DNA of 64,000 nucleotides, taken from contig JARHVA010000592.1 of the NCBI GenBank assembly GCA_037957365.1, positions 1,873,501 to 1,937,500 on the forward strand, in the 5' to 3' direction. The notes under the pieces were generated by a model. That model saw only the letters and a program-made list of their open reading frames with translations, made no database searches and was not told the DNA's origin. The DNA comes from Torreya grandis (Eukaryota > Streptophyta > Pinopsida > Cupressales > Taxaceae). Of the stretch, positions 24,815 through 37,867 are shown piece by piece. Every line of letters starts with the position of its first letter. Positions within the stretch are counted from its first letter, which is position 1. The position numbers and the translations under genes are program-made.

Positions 24815-25240
24815 ACTCATATTGATGGAAGTTACTAGAAATTTAATATGTAATTAGTTGGTCATTATCTAACTCTTGTATAAATACTAATTAGGAGTGA
24901 TAATATATAACATTATATGTCCACTTAAGTGCACTTGTAAAGTATAATACTTATCTTGTCCAAATATATAGTCATAATTGAGATTCTTACATGCACCTTG
25001 TTGACAAACCCATACTGATGGAAATCACTAAACATTTGGTACATAACTAATTGATTATTCTTTGAATCTAACATACACACTAATTTTGACAAACAAGATC
25101 TATTAGTATCGATCCAATTGAGTACACATACAAATCACAAGCCTTACCATATCTAGTTGTGTAGTTATAATTTAGATTCTTGCTGACACTTTACTAACAC
25201 ACCATACTAAGCAAAATTATTTGTTATGCATATTATAATA
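24815..25240. repeat. Degenerate tandem repeat, period about 194 bp
   Basis: Unit starts share CATACTGATGG-like sequence at about 24815, 25009 and 25202 (the third unit is cut short). Internal landmarks also recur in step: a TAATTAGTTGGT/TAACTAATTGAT block, an AGTGCACTTGTAAA/AGTACACATACAAA block, and GTCATAATTGAGATTCTTAC/GTTATAATTTAGATTCTTGC. Related pieces lie at 26230-26570 and, weakly, at 8050-8220 on the other side of element B. Confidence 0.7.
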
Positions 25241-26229
25241 TTTTATTTTTTATTGGGGTGAAGTGTGTTTGTAATTCTTATGTCTTTATAAATATATTAA
25301 TATATAAAGGGTTATAGATGTGGTTTGTAAACTCCAAGTCCATTCGTATAGGATCTTCCTTTTTAATAAAATTCTTCAAGTTCCTCTAATATTAATGGTA
25401 AATGTTGGATAAAATAACAAAAAATATGATAATAATGTAGATTTATTTCATTTTTGTGGTCTAATAGAGACCACATTCATATGCACAAACCAATTAGGTG
25501 GCCACCATTTAATTAAAACCCCATTGATAGGCCCTCTATCTGTCAGAACCACATGAAAATTTGTGAATATATATAATAATTTATGCTAACTAAAAAAATT
25601 TATCCTCTCAATTATAACCCCATAGATAGACCATATATCAAATGAAATCCCATAATTATACCAATAATTGTAAAAGAGAAGGTCGAAGACAATTTTTAAG
25701 ATAATAAATTTTAATGTGTACACTACACACACATAATATTTAAATATATTATATGTTATAATTTGTTTCAGGGTATTTTATGTATAAAAATGACACAACA
25801 TCCTTAAAAATGTGCATGTTATGGAGCTTTGAGTTTCGATAAATGATACATCTATTTATAATTATTTAATATTTTTAAATTTTTAAAAACTAGAAAATGA
25901 CACCTAAAAATTAGCCATTTTTATTTTACCCATTAATTAGAGCTAAGTGCAACTAGATCTACCATTTTTAATTATTTATTAAAGACTACGTATAAGTAAT
26001 AATGACTAATTAGGCCTCATTAATTATGATAAACACCAAAATGACTAGATTTATCTAAGGATGTAAAATTAGGACAATAGGTAAATGAATGGTGTGATTG
26101 GTGACATATCCACCAATTGGTGTTATTGAGGCCAATTACAATAAATAATTATCAATAAAAACAAATTGAAGTCACTAGTGAAGGGTGAAATTAGCCTTAA
26201 ATTAACCTATGTCCAAAAAGGTCAAAATG
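25241..26229. other. AT-rich intergenic DNA
   Basis: About 1 kb with no recognised gene or element end. A short inverted pair GTGGTCT...AGACCAC occurs near 25456-25475. I see nothing else I can name. Confidence 0.4.
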
Positions 26230-26570
26230 GTGAATTGGTGTTCACCTAGAAAGTGCAGTTCCTATATTTGATTGTGAATTCATAATTAAGATTCATATTG
26301 TTAACTTGTTGGAACACCCATACTAATGGAAGTTACTAGTTATCTCAATTTATCATTCTCTAAATTTTGCAACACCCATACTAATGGAGATTTGTTAAGG
26401 GTATAATTGGCTTAAAATTGACATGTGTCATAAATTGGTCTAAAGGGTTTATTAGTGTTCACTTGCAAACTACACTTCCCTGGTGTAAATTACTAGACAT
26501 GTAATACATAATAAATTGATCATTATCTAACTTTTACATAAATATTTGTGAAGGATAATATATATTGTTC
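26230..26570. repeat. Scattered units of the ~194-bp repeat family
   Basis: ACACCCATACTAATGGA occurs at about 26314 and again near 26381, only about 66 bp apart. The left flank (26270-26300) matches the tail of the 24.8-kb units and 26490-26570 matches their middle. The array here is rearranged. Confidence 0.55.
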
Positions 26571-27007
26571 ACATATAACTATGTAAAAACAATATCTTTA
26601 AACACATCCAAAGTTAAAAAATGGCACATAAAATATTTCCATTAAGGTTAATGAGATTTAGTAGAGAGAGAATAAGGAGGGAGGATACAAATTTAGAATT
26701 TTCAAAAACTAGAAGAATTTAATCTAGAGAATAACAAATAATTATTTTTTTAAAGTCCAAGGAAAAGTAGTTATCACATTTAGATATTTGAGACATCCTA
26801 AGACGATGAAGAGGTTGGTCTTGTAAATTAATTTCTACATTTAATTTAATATAATTTTAAATTTATTTTTTTTACATTTTTTTCAAGTCAAATATATTTT
26901 CTACATTAAAAAATATATATTTTGCTTTTATTAATTCTATGATTAATACTAATTATTTTAAATGTTTCTTATAAGGCATAGTTTAAATTGATAGAAGTTG
27001 GGTATAT
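26571..27007. other. AT-rich intergenic DNA
   Basis: No gene, repeat or element boundary could be identified in this stretch. Confidence 0.35.
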
Positions 27008-27331
27008 TTAAATGGATTCAATGTTTATCGACATGTGGTAAACTACCTTCAAATCATCACAAGCATGATGGAGGAGTGCAACAATATATTTCAAATGCTT
27101 CACTATCCCCATGTGACCTTTGGCATGGTCACCATATATAAACTCCATCTCTTGTATGTTTAATGACTTCGTGTGCACTTATATCAATCTACCTATTTTC
27201 CCACTAAAATCAACTTCAAATACTTCACGTTTGTTGAATCTATCTAGTACATCTATATCAAATTCATCCCTAGCATCTAGATCAACTCTACCTCAAACAA
27301 AAACATCAACTACATCACCAACATTTAACAT
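27008..27331 (-). pseudogene. Decayed minus-strand reading frame of unknown origin
   Basis: From an ATG at 27331 to a TAA at 27010-27008 the minus strand gives 107 sense positions with only two in-frame stops, a TGA and a TAA. Each is one C-to-T step from CGA or CAA. The translation looks like protein, not composition noise: MLNVGDVVDVFV, then GRVDLDARDEFDIDVLDRF, then KGHMGIVKHLKYIVALLHHA. I do not recognise the family. It could be a piece of a host gene, an unknown part of an older element, or chance. It lies in the intergenic repeat field, not inside a recognised element. Confidence 0.35.
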
Positions 27332-29439
27332 TTTTCTCAGATAGCATGCATTAGAACAACCACAAACCTCAATCAATCACTATTGATAAATGCATGAGTA
27401 ATTATAGGCCTCCTTTGGAAATAATTTTAATATATTTATAAATTTACTATAATATAAACTCAAGATGCTTTAGACACCCAATTTCGGTACAAGCCTTCTT
27501 GTTACAATTTTTTTGACATCATTTTATGTATATGGGTCATTACCTTGAATTAGTGAATTATAGGCATTTATTTGTCTTTGTCCTTCTTATTTGTGTAATC
27601 CCCCATTCATCTATTATTTTGTTTGTCATTTAATCATGTTCATTTTTTGCTTGTGAGGTTATTTTCTCTCCTTTCTTTGTATGTGTTCATTTATTCCTTT
27701 GGGACATGATCAATGGTTTGTCAATCCTACCTTGTGTGAGATCAGTGGGCTTGCCTATTGTGTCTTATTTTTTTAGTGGGACATTCTACGCATGCTCATG
27801 TCATTTAAATGTTTGGATCTATTTATCCAGTGTTTCCCTTTGTATTTTTTGGATTTTATACATTAATAAGTCTCTAATTCAAATCGAGAGAATCCTATAT
27901 ATAAAAATCATTTATGATCATTTAAATTAAAAAAATCATCTATAATAAGTATTATTGAGGTTCCAAAGGCTCCACACAATTTTACAATATATTTTTGGTT
28001 ATTCATTTTCCAAGTCTAGGAACACTTTACCACATTGATTTATCCATACTCAAGGGCTTGCATTGTATCTTATATTAGAATTGGCCTAGGTGAATGTGCA
28101 TGTGATTGTATCACACACTTAGGGAGAAAATATGCAGTCTCTTCTCTCAATCCTCTATTCACATTGCACATGAACTATGAGGGGTATGATTCTAGATTGC
28201 ATGGTAAGTAGTTGTAACACCATTTTGGTTTCCAAATCCAACTAATTCTTCCCTTATATTTTTATAACATTTTATGGTAATCTAGGTTAAATATATTGAA
28301 TAACAAAATAAGGTAGTTTTTTCTTCATTTGTTTGAAAAAATAAAGGTATAGGAAGGAATGAAATATAGTGGTGAAGTGACATATAAAGTTACAAAACCT
28401 TGAAATTTTCAAAGGGTACAAATAATGTTGTAGGATAGTAATGAAGATTAAGTCAGGTTAGTGCCAAACCTACCCAGGGCATAAATGACATAGGCACTAA
28501 TCCCATTCCTACATAGTTAGATGCTTAGGGTTTTCACATATTCTAGTACAAGCCTACACATTATATTCATACTTGAAAATTCTGAAATTCATCAAGGTAT
28601 GACTATTCCAATCATTTTAATTTCACATGGTCCACTGATTTTTTAATTTATTGATTTAACATGCTTCTATTTTTAGCCACTAGGTCAGATTTAAAAGTTT
28701 TTTTACATTTTTAAGTGGTTCATAGTTCTTGTACAATAAATTTACTTTATTTTTAATGATTTTTAACCTAAATAAAAAATAGGGTAAATCATATTGGTGA
28801 ACCTGATAATCTTTTATTAAACTTAGGGTTTATATCATTTTCCCCCTTTAAGGTTTATTATTTTTAATTAATATCAAATTTTGATTTTAGGGATTATCCA
28901 TCCCTTGGAGCTTAATCTCCTTTATGTGTGGGGATTTTTTTGGAATTAGTCATGGTTTAAGTTACTGAAATTGATGAAAGTGATTTATATTTGTTGTATG
29001 CTAAATTGATAAATGTAAAGTTTTCAAATTATGAAAATATTAGTCATTGTATGTTGTAAACTATTAGAGTACACTTTATTGTAAGCCCTAATCTAGGTGA
29101 ATAAGTAGTACACATGGATAAAAAAATAAAAAATTCAAATGTTTCTTGTATATATGCTCTTAGGGTTTGTACTTGTGTTCCTACATTTGTATTTATTTAT
29201 TATGAGTGTTTGACTCCTGCACCCATGATTAATAGTCTTCCTATGACTACTATTAATGGTAAGACTCAACCTTTATAGAGCCTATTGAGAATACAACCAT
29301 TCCTAGACATGAGATAATGACTATGATAAATACTATAGGTAGCTTAAAATGAAATGTGTTTAATCTTTCACTTTATCAAAAGGCTTCAATGCTAGGGTCA
29401 TGAATAGTATAGTGCCTTCCAATCCTATTTATAATTATG
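27332..29439. other. AT-rich intergenic DNA, possibly part of an old retroelement
   Basis: No clear gene. TTTAGACACCCAATTTCGG near 27469 resembles the start of element E's LTR (TGTAGACAC.TAAATCTGG), and a decayed gag follows at 29440. This may therefore be the 5' LTR and leader of a very old Tat-like element. I could not find its LTR end or a primer-binding site, so this stays tentative. Confidence 0.3.
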
Positions 29440-29975
29440 TGTTTAAAATGCATATTCCTCATCATTTAGTGTATCTAAAATTATAATTATTTGTTTTTCA
29501 ATCATACCCTCAAGTGCACCTCCATGCCATATTTATTTCTATAGAAAACTATGAGAATCATTGTTCAAGCCTAATTAAGTTGTTTCCTAGCATATTGAGT
29601 TGTGAAACTTTAGATTGGTTATTTTATTTACCTATTGTGTCCTTACATTCATTTATATTCTTATAATGTACCTTCATAGATAAATACATTACTAATAATA
29701 TAAATAGAAAACCATATGAGTGCAGTCAGCATCCTAAACAAGGTCAAAAGGAGGATATGTGTGATTACATATTTAGATTGTAATGTCATATGCAATCCTT
29801 GATTTATCAACCACATGATCTTGAAAAGTGATATAGATGTAATAATAGTCTTATATAACCTATCAAAATCAATCTTCTTGGCATAACTTATGAGTCATTC
29901 ACTTATCTCACTTACATGGCTACCAACATTACAAAAGAAGGATTAGTTTAGCGTAAGGTCTAGACATCACCTCTT
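29440..29975 (+). pseudogene. gag: Decayed Ty3/gypsy-type gag fragment
   Basis: In the frame starting at GAA 29544 the plus strand reads LIKLFPSILSCETLDWLFYLP, then TFIDKYITNNI, then ITYESFTYLTYMATNI. The first block fits 'LFP.TLSG.AL.WF..LP', the second 'KF...Y..NI' and the third the 'P.TFD.LV..A' end of Ty3/gypsy gag proteins such as that of element E. Stops interrupt it about every 20-30 codons. No pol follows, so the rest of the element is lost or unrecognisable. Confidence 0.5.
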
Positions 29976-31727
29976 ATGGATTCCCACATTTATAATTCCC
30001 ATATGCCTACCATAAACACATTTATTAGGGTAAATAAAGAAGCAACAATGAGAATTATATCAATACAACCCCAAGAGTTTTTTCAAATATAAATATAACA
30101 GACTTAATAGTTTTTTGGAAAATAATTTGATTGACCTACCTCCTATTCATGAATTCAATCCAAGGTTATATTAAAATATAAAAATAATTTTTCTTACCAT
30201 ATTATTAGATGCCATTAAATAAACTGATACATTAGTTTAAGGGAAAACATTCAAGAGCTCATCGATCAAGACAAGATAATGCTAGACTACCAAACTTCCC
30301 TAGGAAAGGGAATTATTAAAAATGAAAATTAACTTCCTAAGGATGTTTCATAATCAAAAAAATTTAATATCAAAAATACTAATGCATTCAGTAATTTAAT
30401 GGTGACATACATCTTTTGACATTTCCATTTTTTGTCACTTCTGCTTATCTTTTTACATTAAATGTTCTTTATTTTATGACCCTTGATTATTTTTCTTTCA
30501 ACACATGTTTATGAATCTTGATACCTTATTATATACTAATATAAATTGCTATTCCATATTTATAGTTCCACTGCATGTTATATATCTAAACCATGAGCCT
30601 CACTTATTTGGAAGTGTTATCAATCTTTTATCCCTCTCCATGGTGACTGTCTCATTTGATGATTTAAGTACCTGATTTCCTACTATATAATTTATTAAAT
30701 ACTTGGTGTGTTACATTTACCTATTCATGACTACAACATTATGATTTAGGTTAGCTTATACAATAGCCATGCTTATTTTCATCTAGTGATTCATTGATAC
30801 ATCATTATTATACCATATTTTACATATCTTCTTGTGTTATTTCACAATAAAATTAAAAAAAAAAAAACCCTTTATGGTCATATGATACATATCACATTTA
30901 TCTACCTATTATAGAGGTTTATATATTCATTTTTTTCATATGATATTCTCATGTTGTACTTTGAAAGGGTGAGATACATGATATATAGGTTGAATATGGT
31001 TAATGGTCATACAAATGTGATGGGGGGAATCTTCATATGGAAATTTTATATGATGACATCTTTATAGATTAGCATTTTCTAAATGAGGCTACTTTACATA
31101 GATTAGACATATCTTGATAGCATTTTTTCACATGTGTACATGGTTATCTAAATATTAATATTATATATATGCTTACATCTTATACCACGTGATCAATACT
31201 TGCATATTTATTACACCTTGGTACCATACCATCCATGTTTCTACCATGACTATGATTCATTGTTATACCTAGCTTTCTTAGAGGCACATCACCTATATGA
31301 GACATATTTTACCTTGTTATTAGGAGAAACATACCATTATGTTTCCTTTGTATTATTTTATACATCTTGTGTATACAAATAATCTATTGGGGTACATTTT
31401 TTTTCCATCTCACCATTGAGCCTATCATATATATCTTTCCACTTAGGAGTGGTATGATAATTTTTCATTTGATACTACATTGATATTGAGCATTACATGA
31501 TGATATATCTATACACATACCTTTATGTCCATAGGTACATGTTTCAATTTACCTAAACTTGAGCATCATTTATCTATATCACTTTGGGAGCCATATTACC
31601 TATGTGCATTGCATTATTAAATTATTGGTACTTATGACATGTGCACCATTTAAATCTTGACACATTATGATTATCATAATTCCTATGTAAATGACTATAT
31701 ATTACACATTTATGTACAAGAATTATA
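29976..31727. other. AT-rich intergenic DNA left of element D
   Basis: No gene found. Short sequences around 31470-31540 (GATACTACATTGATATTGAG, then ACATGATGATATATC) resemble the degenerate repeats at 63660-63830, beyond the far end of the D/F block. This suggests that D was inserted into one repeat field. Confidence 0.4.
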
Positions 31728-34700
31728 TGTTGGCATGTTGTTTTCAGTGATGTCAAAGATATATCATTTCAAGATTGTAATGTCAAGGTTGATGTCAAAT
31801 GTGACTAAAGATAGATGGTAGTGTGTGATATGTCAAGGCACATAAGAGTGTTTCATTGATGAAAAGTGTCATAATTGGTGTGATATTGAAAGGTAAAAGT
31901 CATAGAAGATGTTTGAAGATAACTAATGTCTGCATAAGAAGCCATGTGATAAGATGCAAGAGAGAATTTGAAGTCAAGAGAGAATTTGAAGGAAAATAAT
32001 GTTTTTTCAATTGGTTGATGTCAAGGTTTAGGTTAGCTTGAATTTGTCTATGTTGTCATTGAAGGTTATTATTAAGGTATGATGACAAGTCTGAAAGAGT
32101 GTTGTTGTGAGTAATTCCAGTTGGCAGTGTATATTATGATAATATTATGAGTATTGAAGGTACGTAGTGTGAAATAAATTATTGTAGTGGTTATGAATGT
32201 TGTTGTCATGTTTCCATTGTTAACAACTGCATAGGTATCAAGTATTTGAGGTCAAGTGCTTAAGCAGCCTAAGCCTAGTCATGACATGAAGAGACCTTGT
32301 AAAAATATTTGAGCATGATGGCTTGGTGATATGAGTGCACACAAGCATGAGTGTATATATGAGGTTTATTGAGCATGTATATGAGGTATTGGGGTAAGCC
32401 TCAAGGGTAGGACCTTCACAACAAGTTTATACCTAGACCACTCCTAGACTCTGCCTGGCCTCATAAGGTATCATGATCTATTATCAAGTCATGTGAAGGA
32501 TGTATGGTAATGTTTAATCATGAGATATTTTGTTTGAGTATGTGAGTTAGGTGGAGAGTGCATGAAAAGAGAGCAAAGAGAGAGAATGTAGCCTAATGAG
32601 GGGTCATGATCAGATTTCAAATTTTTTGAGTTCATGTAAGTATTTTAAGAGGTGAGGTATATTGTCTAAAATTTTTTTATGTAGTTTAAAGTCATAGCTT
32701 TAAGGACAAAGCATGAAAAGTGCTTTTTAGGTCTTTCAAGTGCACAAAATGAAGTGTTCTCAACCTTGAGAAGGATTTTCTTGTGTTCATTAGATTTTTA
32801 AAAACATGCATGGGAACATAATTATTTCATGGTATATGGGTAAGTTTCTTAGATCATAATTCTAGGCATTGGATTTTGGATTGAGGGGCTATACTTTATG
32901 AATGATTGTTAAGAGTGGAAACTGGTTTAAACCCTCTTAAAACCCTAATAAAGATTCAATGTTGATTATGTTGCTAAAAATATATCAAGATGGATTTATT
33001 TTATTAGATAATATATTGGATATTATATTTTAATAGCTCAAGTACCTCCAAGTGGTATTGGTTAGAGAGAGGAGAGAGAAATTGTTGAGTTATAGGCTTA
33101 TTTCTGAAGAAGTTATTATACAAGTCAAAATTGTCATTAAAAAAAGTAAGAAAATAGATGGAGAAAGAAGGTATAGACTCATGTTTCATGTCTATGAATT
33201 TTTTTTTTATAGGTTATAAATATTAATTATTTTAAAATGATCATCCAAGTTAGCTAGTCATTAATAGGCCAAATGGTGCAAATAGTGAAAAACCCATACA
33301 ACAGTGAAAAGATGAATTGGAACATGTTTTCATGATAGAATGATGAAACCAAGAGAATGGAAATGTTTTTTGAGAATGGTATTTATTATTAATTCTTGGT
33401 ATATATATTTTAATTTAGGTATAGTGGTGAAAATAATGAAGCTAAAATGGCTTGTTTGACTCAATGAGGTCTGCATATAGTGAGGTCAACAAATTGGTGT
33501 ATAAGACTAATAGTTACCATTAGACCATATGATGTTTATAATTGAAGATGATTTGGATATATTATATGATACTTTTAATTAATTATAATTATTTTAAAGT
33601 TTTCATGTATGTTTTTAAGGTCTAAGTCACCATGACTGTGTTTTGAGGTAATCTGGCAATTCTTAGTGAGTGAGTTGCAAAGGTGTTATTAAAGCCTTAT
33701 ATTTTGAGTGGAAGTGTCTAATGAATTTGGTGATGACCATAAGGTCATGTAGAATCTATATATATACTTATTTGATCATGATTTATTGTCTTAAGTATGT
33801 TTGAGCTTTATTCTTTCAAGATAGGTTTTTGAGGAACACAGGCTTAATAGGGTAATTTGTCCTAAAGAAGGTTTTAAGGTATGAACAAAGGATGAAAATA
33901 TAAAAAATCATGGAGGAGGTTATAATATTTACTTGAATAATTATTTTAATTATTTTCAAGTGTTGGAGAAATCCATTTTGTCCCAAGAGAATCAAGTTTT
34001 GGCATTAAGAGATAGACCTAATGCAATTAGGTCTCCATGAGAACTAAAAGAGAAATGAGGCCTAATTGAGTCAAGACAAACCAAAAGGGAATAAAATATT
34101 ATTTGATTCATCTCTAAAAGATGTCCTAAGACCTATTCCATGTTTTACCTAAGAGGTTAAGGGTGTGTTTCCAACTAGGTTTTATATGAATAAAGAATGG
34201 TATATATACAAGGTAGTTTTAGGCCTATTTAAGTAAGTAGAGTACAAGTGAATGAAATAGCATATTTTTGAGAAGGAAGTATTATAAACCATAATTTAAG
34301 TTTATATGATCTATAATGAATATTTTATCATGTGTTTTCATATGAATATCAAGGTCATATGACCTAATCAGTCTTGAAGAGACCTAATTGAGTGAAGAGG
34401 TCTAGAAGGTAGTTTGAGAGGGATAATAGTGTGAAAAACTAAAGAAGTGGTCATCATCAGTTGGTTGAGAAACATATTTTTATGAAGGTGATCAAAATAA
34501 TAATGTAGGTGAGTTGGTGCTGAGTCATTTAGGGGGTTGGTACCTCCTTGTAATTGAGTACTTGTTAAAGCCTCATCAAGTGGGTGTTTGATTAGTTGGG
34601 GTTGGTGCTCCATGTGAAGTTGGTGTTTCACTAAATTTGGTTTTTGTCTTATAGGATAGTATTCCATTTTTATATATATGTGGTTTTTCTTCCCCTTGAG

Positions 34701-34872
34701 TTTTTTTCACATATGTGATGTGTTCATGTGTTTCATGCTTATATGGCTAGTTGTCTATGTTTGCTAGATCTATATGGTTGATTAAATGATTCATGATTTC
34801 TTAAATGTAATTAAAATAAAGGTTTTGTAGACTTATTCACCCACCCACATTTTATTCATTATGCTTCTAATA
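31728..34872 (+). repeat. Element D 5' LTR, 3145 bp
   Basis: Begins TGTTGGCATG and ends TTCTAATA, corresponding to TTCCAACA in copy A. It aligns with 37868-38580 and 54587-56538. It is notable for many short purine-rich plus-strand motifs and for a TATA-like box at 34201. No conserved reading frame in it. Confidence 0.88.
34201..34213 (+). promoter_or_regulatory. TATA-like box in element D 5' LTR
   Basis: TATATATACAAGG, identical at 56409-56421 in the 3' LTR and at 4855-4843 (minus) in element A. Conservation among three diverged LTRs supports a promoter role. Confidence 0.5.
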
Positions 34873-34886
34873 ATTTTTATCATAGC
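34873..34886 (+). other. Element D primer-binding site, decayed
   Basis: ATTTTTATCATAGC occupies the place of TTTGGTATCAGATC in copy A. It has lost the GG and one further base of the initiator-Met match. Confidence 0.6.
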
Positions 34887-34939
34887 TTGGTACTTTTAAT
34901 TAGGCCTAACAGCTTGAGGGATATTCTTGAAGCATAAAC

Positions 34940-37051
34940 GTGTCTAGTCAACAAGCACAAGGAGGTTTCTCAGCCAATAAGGCTCCTCTCTTTAATGGGA
35001 CTAACTATGAATTTTAGAGCATAAAAATGAATACCTATCTAATGTATTTAGTCTATGACAAATTTAAATCTATTATTGATGGTTTCACTCCACGTTCTAC
35101 ACCACCAATTAATGCAATAAGCAAGAAGGGAAATGAGAATAACTCTAAGGTAATGAATGGCATCCTGTGTGGTCTTTTAGAAGCAGAATTTGTTAAGGTC
35201 ATTCAATGTGATATAGCCAAAGGTATTTGGGAAAAAATTTAGACCATCTATGAATTATACACCACAATTAAGCTGGCAAAGTTATAGACTCACCATAGGC
35301 ACTTTGAAAGTCTAAAAATGATGGAGGATGAAAACATTGCATCCTACCTGTTAAGGTTTGATGAAGTTATCAATGTCATCAGAGGTCTAGGAGAAGAAGT
35401 GAAATATTCTATATTCGTACAAAAGGAATTAAGATCCCTAAATTTTAAATTTGATTTAAAGGTTCCTATAGTAAAATAAATGCAAGATCTAGATACACTT
35501 CAGATGGATGGGTTTCATGGCATCTTGACTACCTATGAGATGAGAACAAATGAAGGAAGACCTCCCAAGAAGGAAGCAACATTAAAAGCTGAGAAGAATT
35601 CAAAAGACAAGAAGATCAAGGATGAGGTATGTTCAAATATTGATGATGATGACTTGATAGCCATGCTTTTTAGGAAATTGAGGTCTAAATCAGGTAAGTA
35701 CAAGGGTAAGTTTCCTTTAAAATGTTTTAACTATGGAAATATTGGTCACTTTGAATCTAAGTGTGCTAACAAGGATAAGACTGAGCATGATGAACATCAT
35801 GGTGATGATAATAAGGTCTATAATCTTGACAAAATCAAGATATATTTTAGAAAGTATGAGGGCAAGAAAGGGTCATTTAAGAACAAGAGTAGTTTCTATA
35901 TCAAAGAAGATAATAACTCATCTAATGTAAGTGACACAAGTACATCTGATAATGATGATGATATTAATGAACATGACAATAATGAAACCTTATTCGTGGC
36001 TATATAAATAGACAATGAGGGTTTTTTAAAAGGGAAAGGTCTTATGAATGATGAAAAATTAGATGAAGAAGAGTTTGAAGTAAACCTTAAGGTAGAATTA
36101 GTGAGTGCCCTAGAGGATTTCAAGTTCCAAAAAAAGAAGAATAAAAAACTAAGATCATTGGTTAAGAGTTATGAGGATTAAATCAATCTCTTTGAAGAGA
36201 GACTAAGCATTAACACTAATGAAAATGAGGATATCATTAATCAGTTGGAAACTCAAATTGATATTGTCACTACAAATCTTAATACCAAGGAAGAAAAATG
36301 CATCAAATTTGAAATATAAATGGAGTCCTTAAAGGTAGAACTTGATCAGGCATCAGTCAATTTTAAGACATCATATATTTGAGAAGAGTAATAAAGCTAT
36401 TGGTGATATTTTGAGTAATCAAAGGTATCTACATGACAAGATAGGTATTAGGTTTATAGAATATCAAAGGAGAAAAATAAGATTCAAACCTCAAAGACCT
36501 ATGCAGAAACTCTCAAATCTGAGACTCATAGTGATCATCAAAAAGTCAAGAATACCAACATGAAAGTCAACATGAAAAGGCCAATCAGGGAGCCCAATAC
36601 AATAAGGTATTTTAATTCTTTCAATGGTTATTTTTTTGTTTGTCATAACTTTAGTCATCGAGCAAGTAATTTTAGAATGATCTCAAGGAGTGAGTTATAA
36701 TAGGACTATGAGAAGAGTGATTAGTCAAGAGGTATGCATAGAAATGTTATTTGCTATAGTTGTCACCATATGGAACACATTGAATTAATCTATCCTAATG
36801 GATTTAGAAGGATCTCAAGACCTAACAAGGTATATGGAGATCCTAGAGTGCATGAGAAGGGTTGTACATTGGTATGGAAACCAAATAAAGTCAATACTAA
36901 TCATATTTATCCCAATGGTCAAAATGGACTATTTATTAAGATAGAACAAGGATCAAAAGTAAAGAAATGTCAAGAACACTTGTTATCTACATGTGTTGAC
37001 AAGGCAACCAAAGATAAGAAGAACGACAAGGTGGATGAGTTAAATGCTTAA
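34940..37051 (+). pseudogene. gag: Element D gag (copia type, three zinc knuckles), broken
   Basis: Structural protein of the element. The start codon of copy A (ATGGCTAGT) reads GTGTCTAGT here. One frame then runs through FNGTNYEF, INVIRGLGEEVKYSI, and knuckle 1 CFNYGNIGHFESKC (35723-35764; Tyr at 35732-35734 for the second Cys). An acidic Ser/Asp-rich part and a predicted coiled coil follow (LVKSYED, LFEERLSINTNENEDIINQL). A second frame covers the conserved block FEKSNKAIGDILSNQRYLHD near 36377-36440. The first frame returns with knuckle 2 FFVCHNFSHRASNF (first and last Cys lost) and knuckle 3 CYSCHHMEHIELIY (last Cys lost). Gag ends at 37051 and pol is absent. Stops are mostly TAA/TAG. 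Confidence 0.85.
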
Positions 37052-37867
37052 ATCAAGCCTAAGTAGATTCTAAAGAGGGAATATCATTCTCATGATTACA
37101 ATATATTTAAGGAGAGTGGATTAAAGATCTAGGAATCTCCTGAGTTCAAAGAGTTTTGAGAGCCCTATGGAAAGGGGTGACTCTATTAGGCCTCATGGAG
37201 ACATTCCTATATCTTTAGAAGCATGAGGTTGTATTAAAAGAAGGATTCATCTTGAGAGGATTCTAGGTTATCTATGTTATAGGTCTAAGATTCTTAATGA
37301 CTCATGTGGTGAGCTTAAGCTGTGAAGATAAAAGGGGATTCCCTAATTCTTTAGTTGATGTCAAGAATATGGTATCCTAGTGTGTGATCAAAGGCTTGAG
37401 TAATATTATTCATGTCAAATACAATGTGAGTGGTTTTGTGATCTAATTTAATTTGAAGGAGGTATGTATTGAGTAATGGGGGGCATATTCTTGTAATGCT
37501 TCATATTTTGTGTGTTGAGCTTTTATTTCAAAAAGGTGTGATTCCAGATGTTGCAGGTGTGATCATGTTTATTTGAGAAAAGAGATAGTTCTAGGAGAAT
37601 GAATACCAAAGGGAGATGCATCCTTTTAATATACTGATCAGCTGTTGAGAGTGGTTTTCATCTAGTATCTGTGAGGATAAGCATCAGCTTAGGGGGAGAT
37701 TTATAGCTCTATGTTGTGAAGTGTCAAAGTTTCTTGAGGTCCTATAATCATATGGTACTTTTTGGAATACCCTTTGTCATTAATGTCAAAGTGGGAGAAA
37801 TACCATAATGAAGAGATGAGAATTATTAGGTTGTAGTGTGTTTGCCATAAATGACAAAGGGGGATTT
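37052..37867 (+). other. Element D non-coding tail and polypurine tract
   Basis: No pol domain. Several AGGGGGAGA-type purine runs occur (for example near 37690) and the final AAAGGGGGA at 37856-37864 precedes the 3' LTR. It is homologous to 1531-2339 of A. Confidence 0.65.

Noticed and set aside
27469..28700. 5' LTR of an old Tat element starting at TTTAGACACCCAATTTCGG
   Set aside because: Only the first bases resemble an LTR start. I found no LTR end, primer-binding site or second LTR.
34368..34667. 99-codon minus-strand frame in the D 5' LTR
   Set aside because: Lies inside an LTR on the strand opposite to transcription, is not kept in A, and has no recognisable domain.
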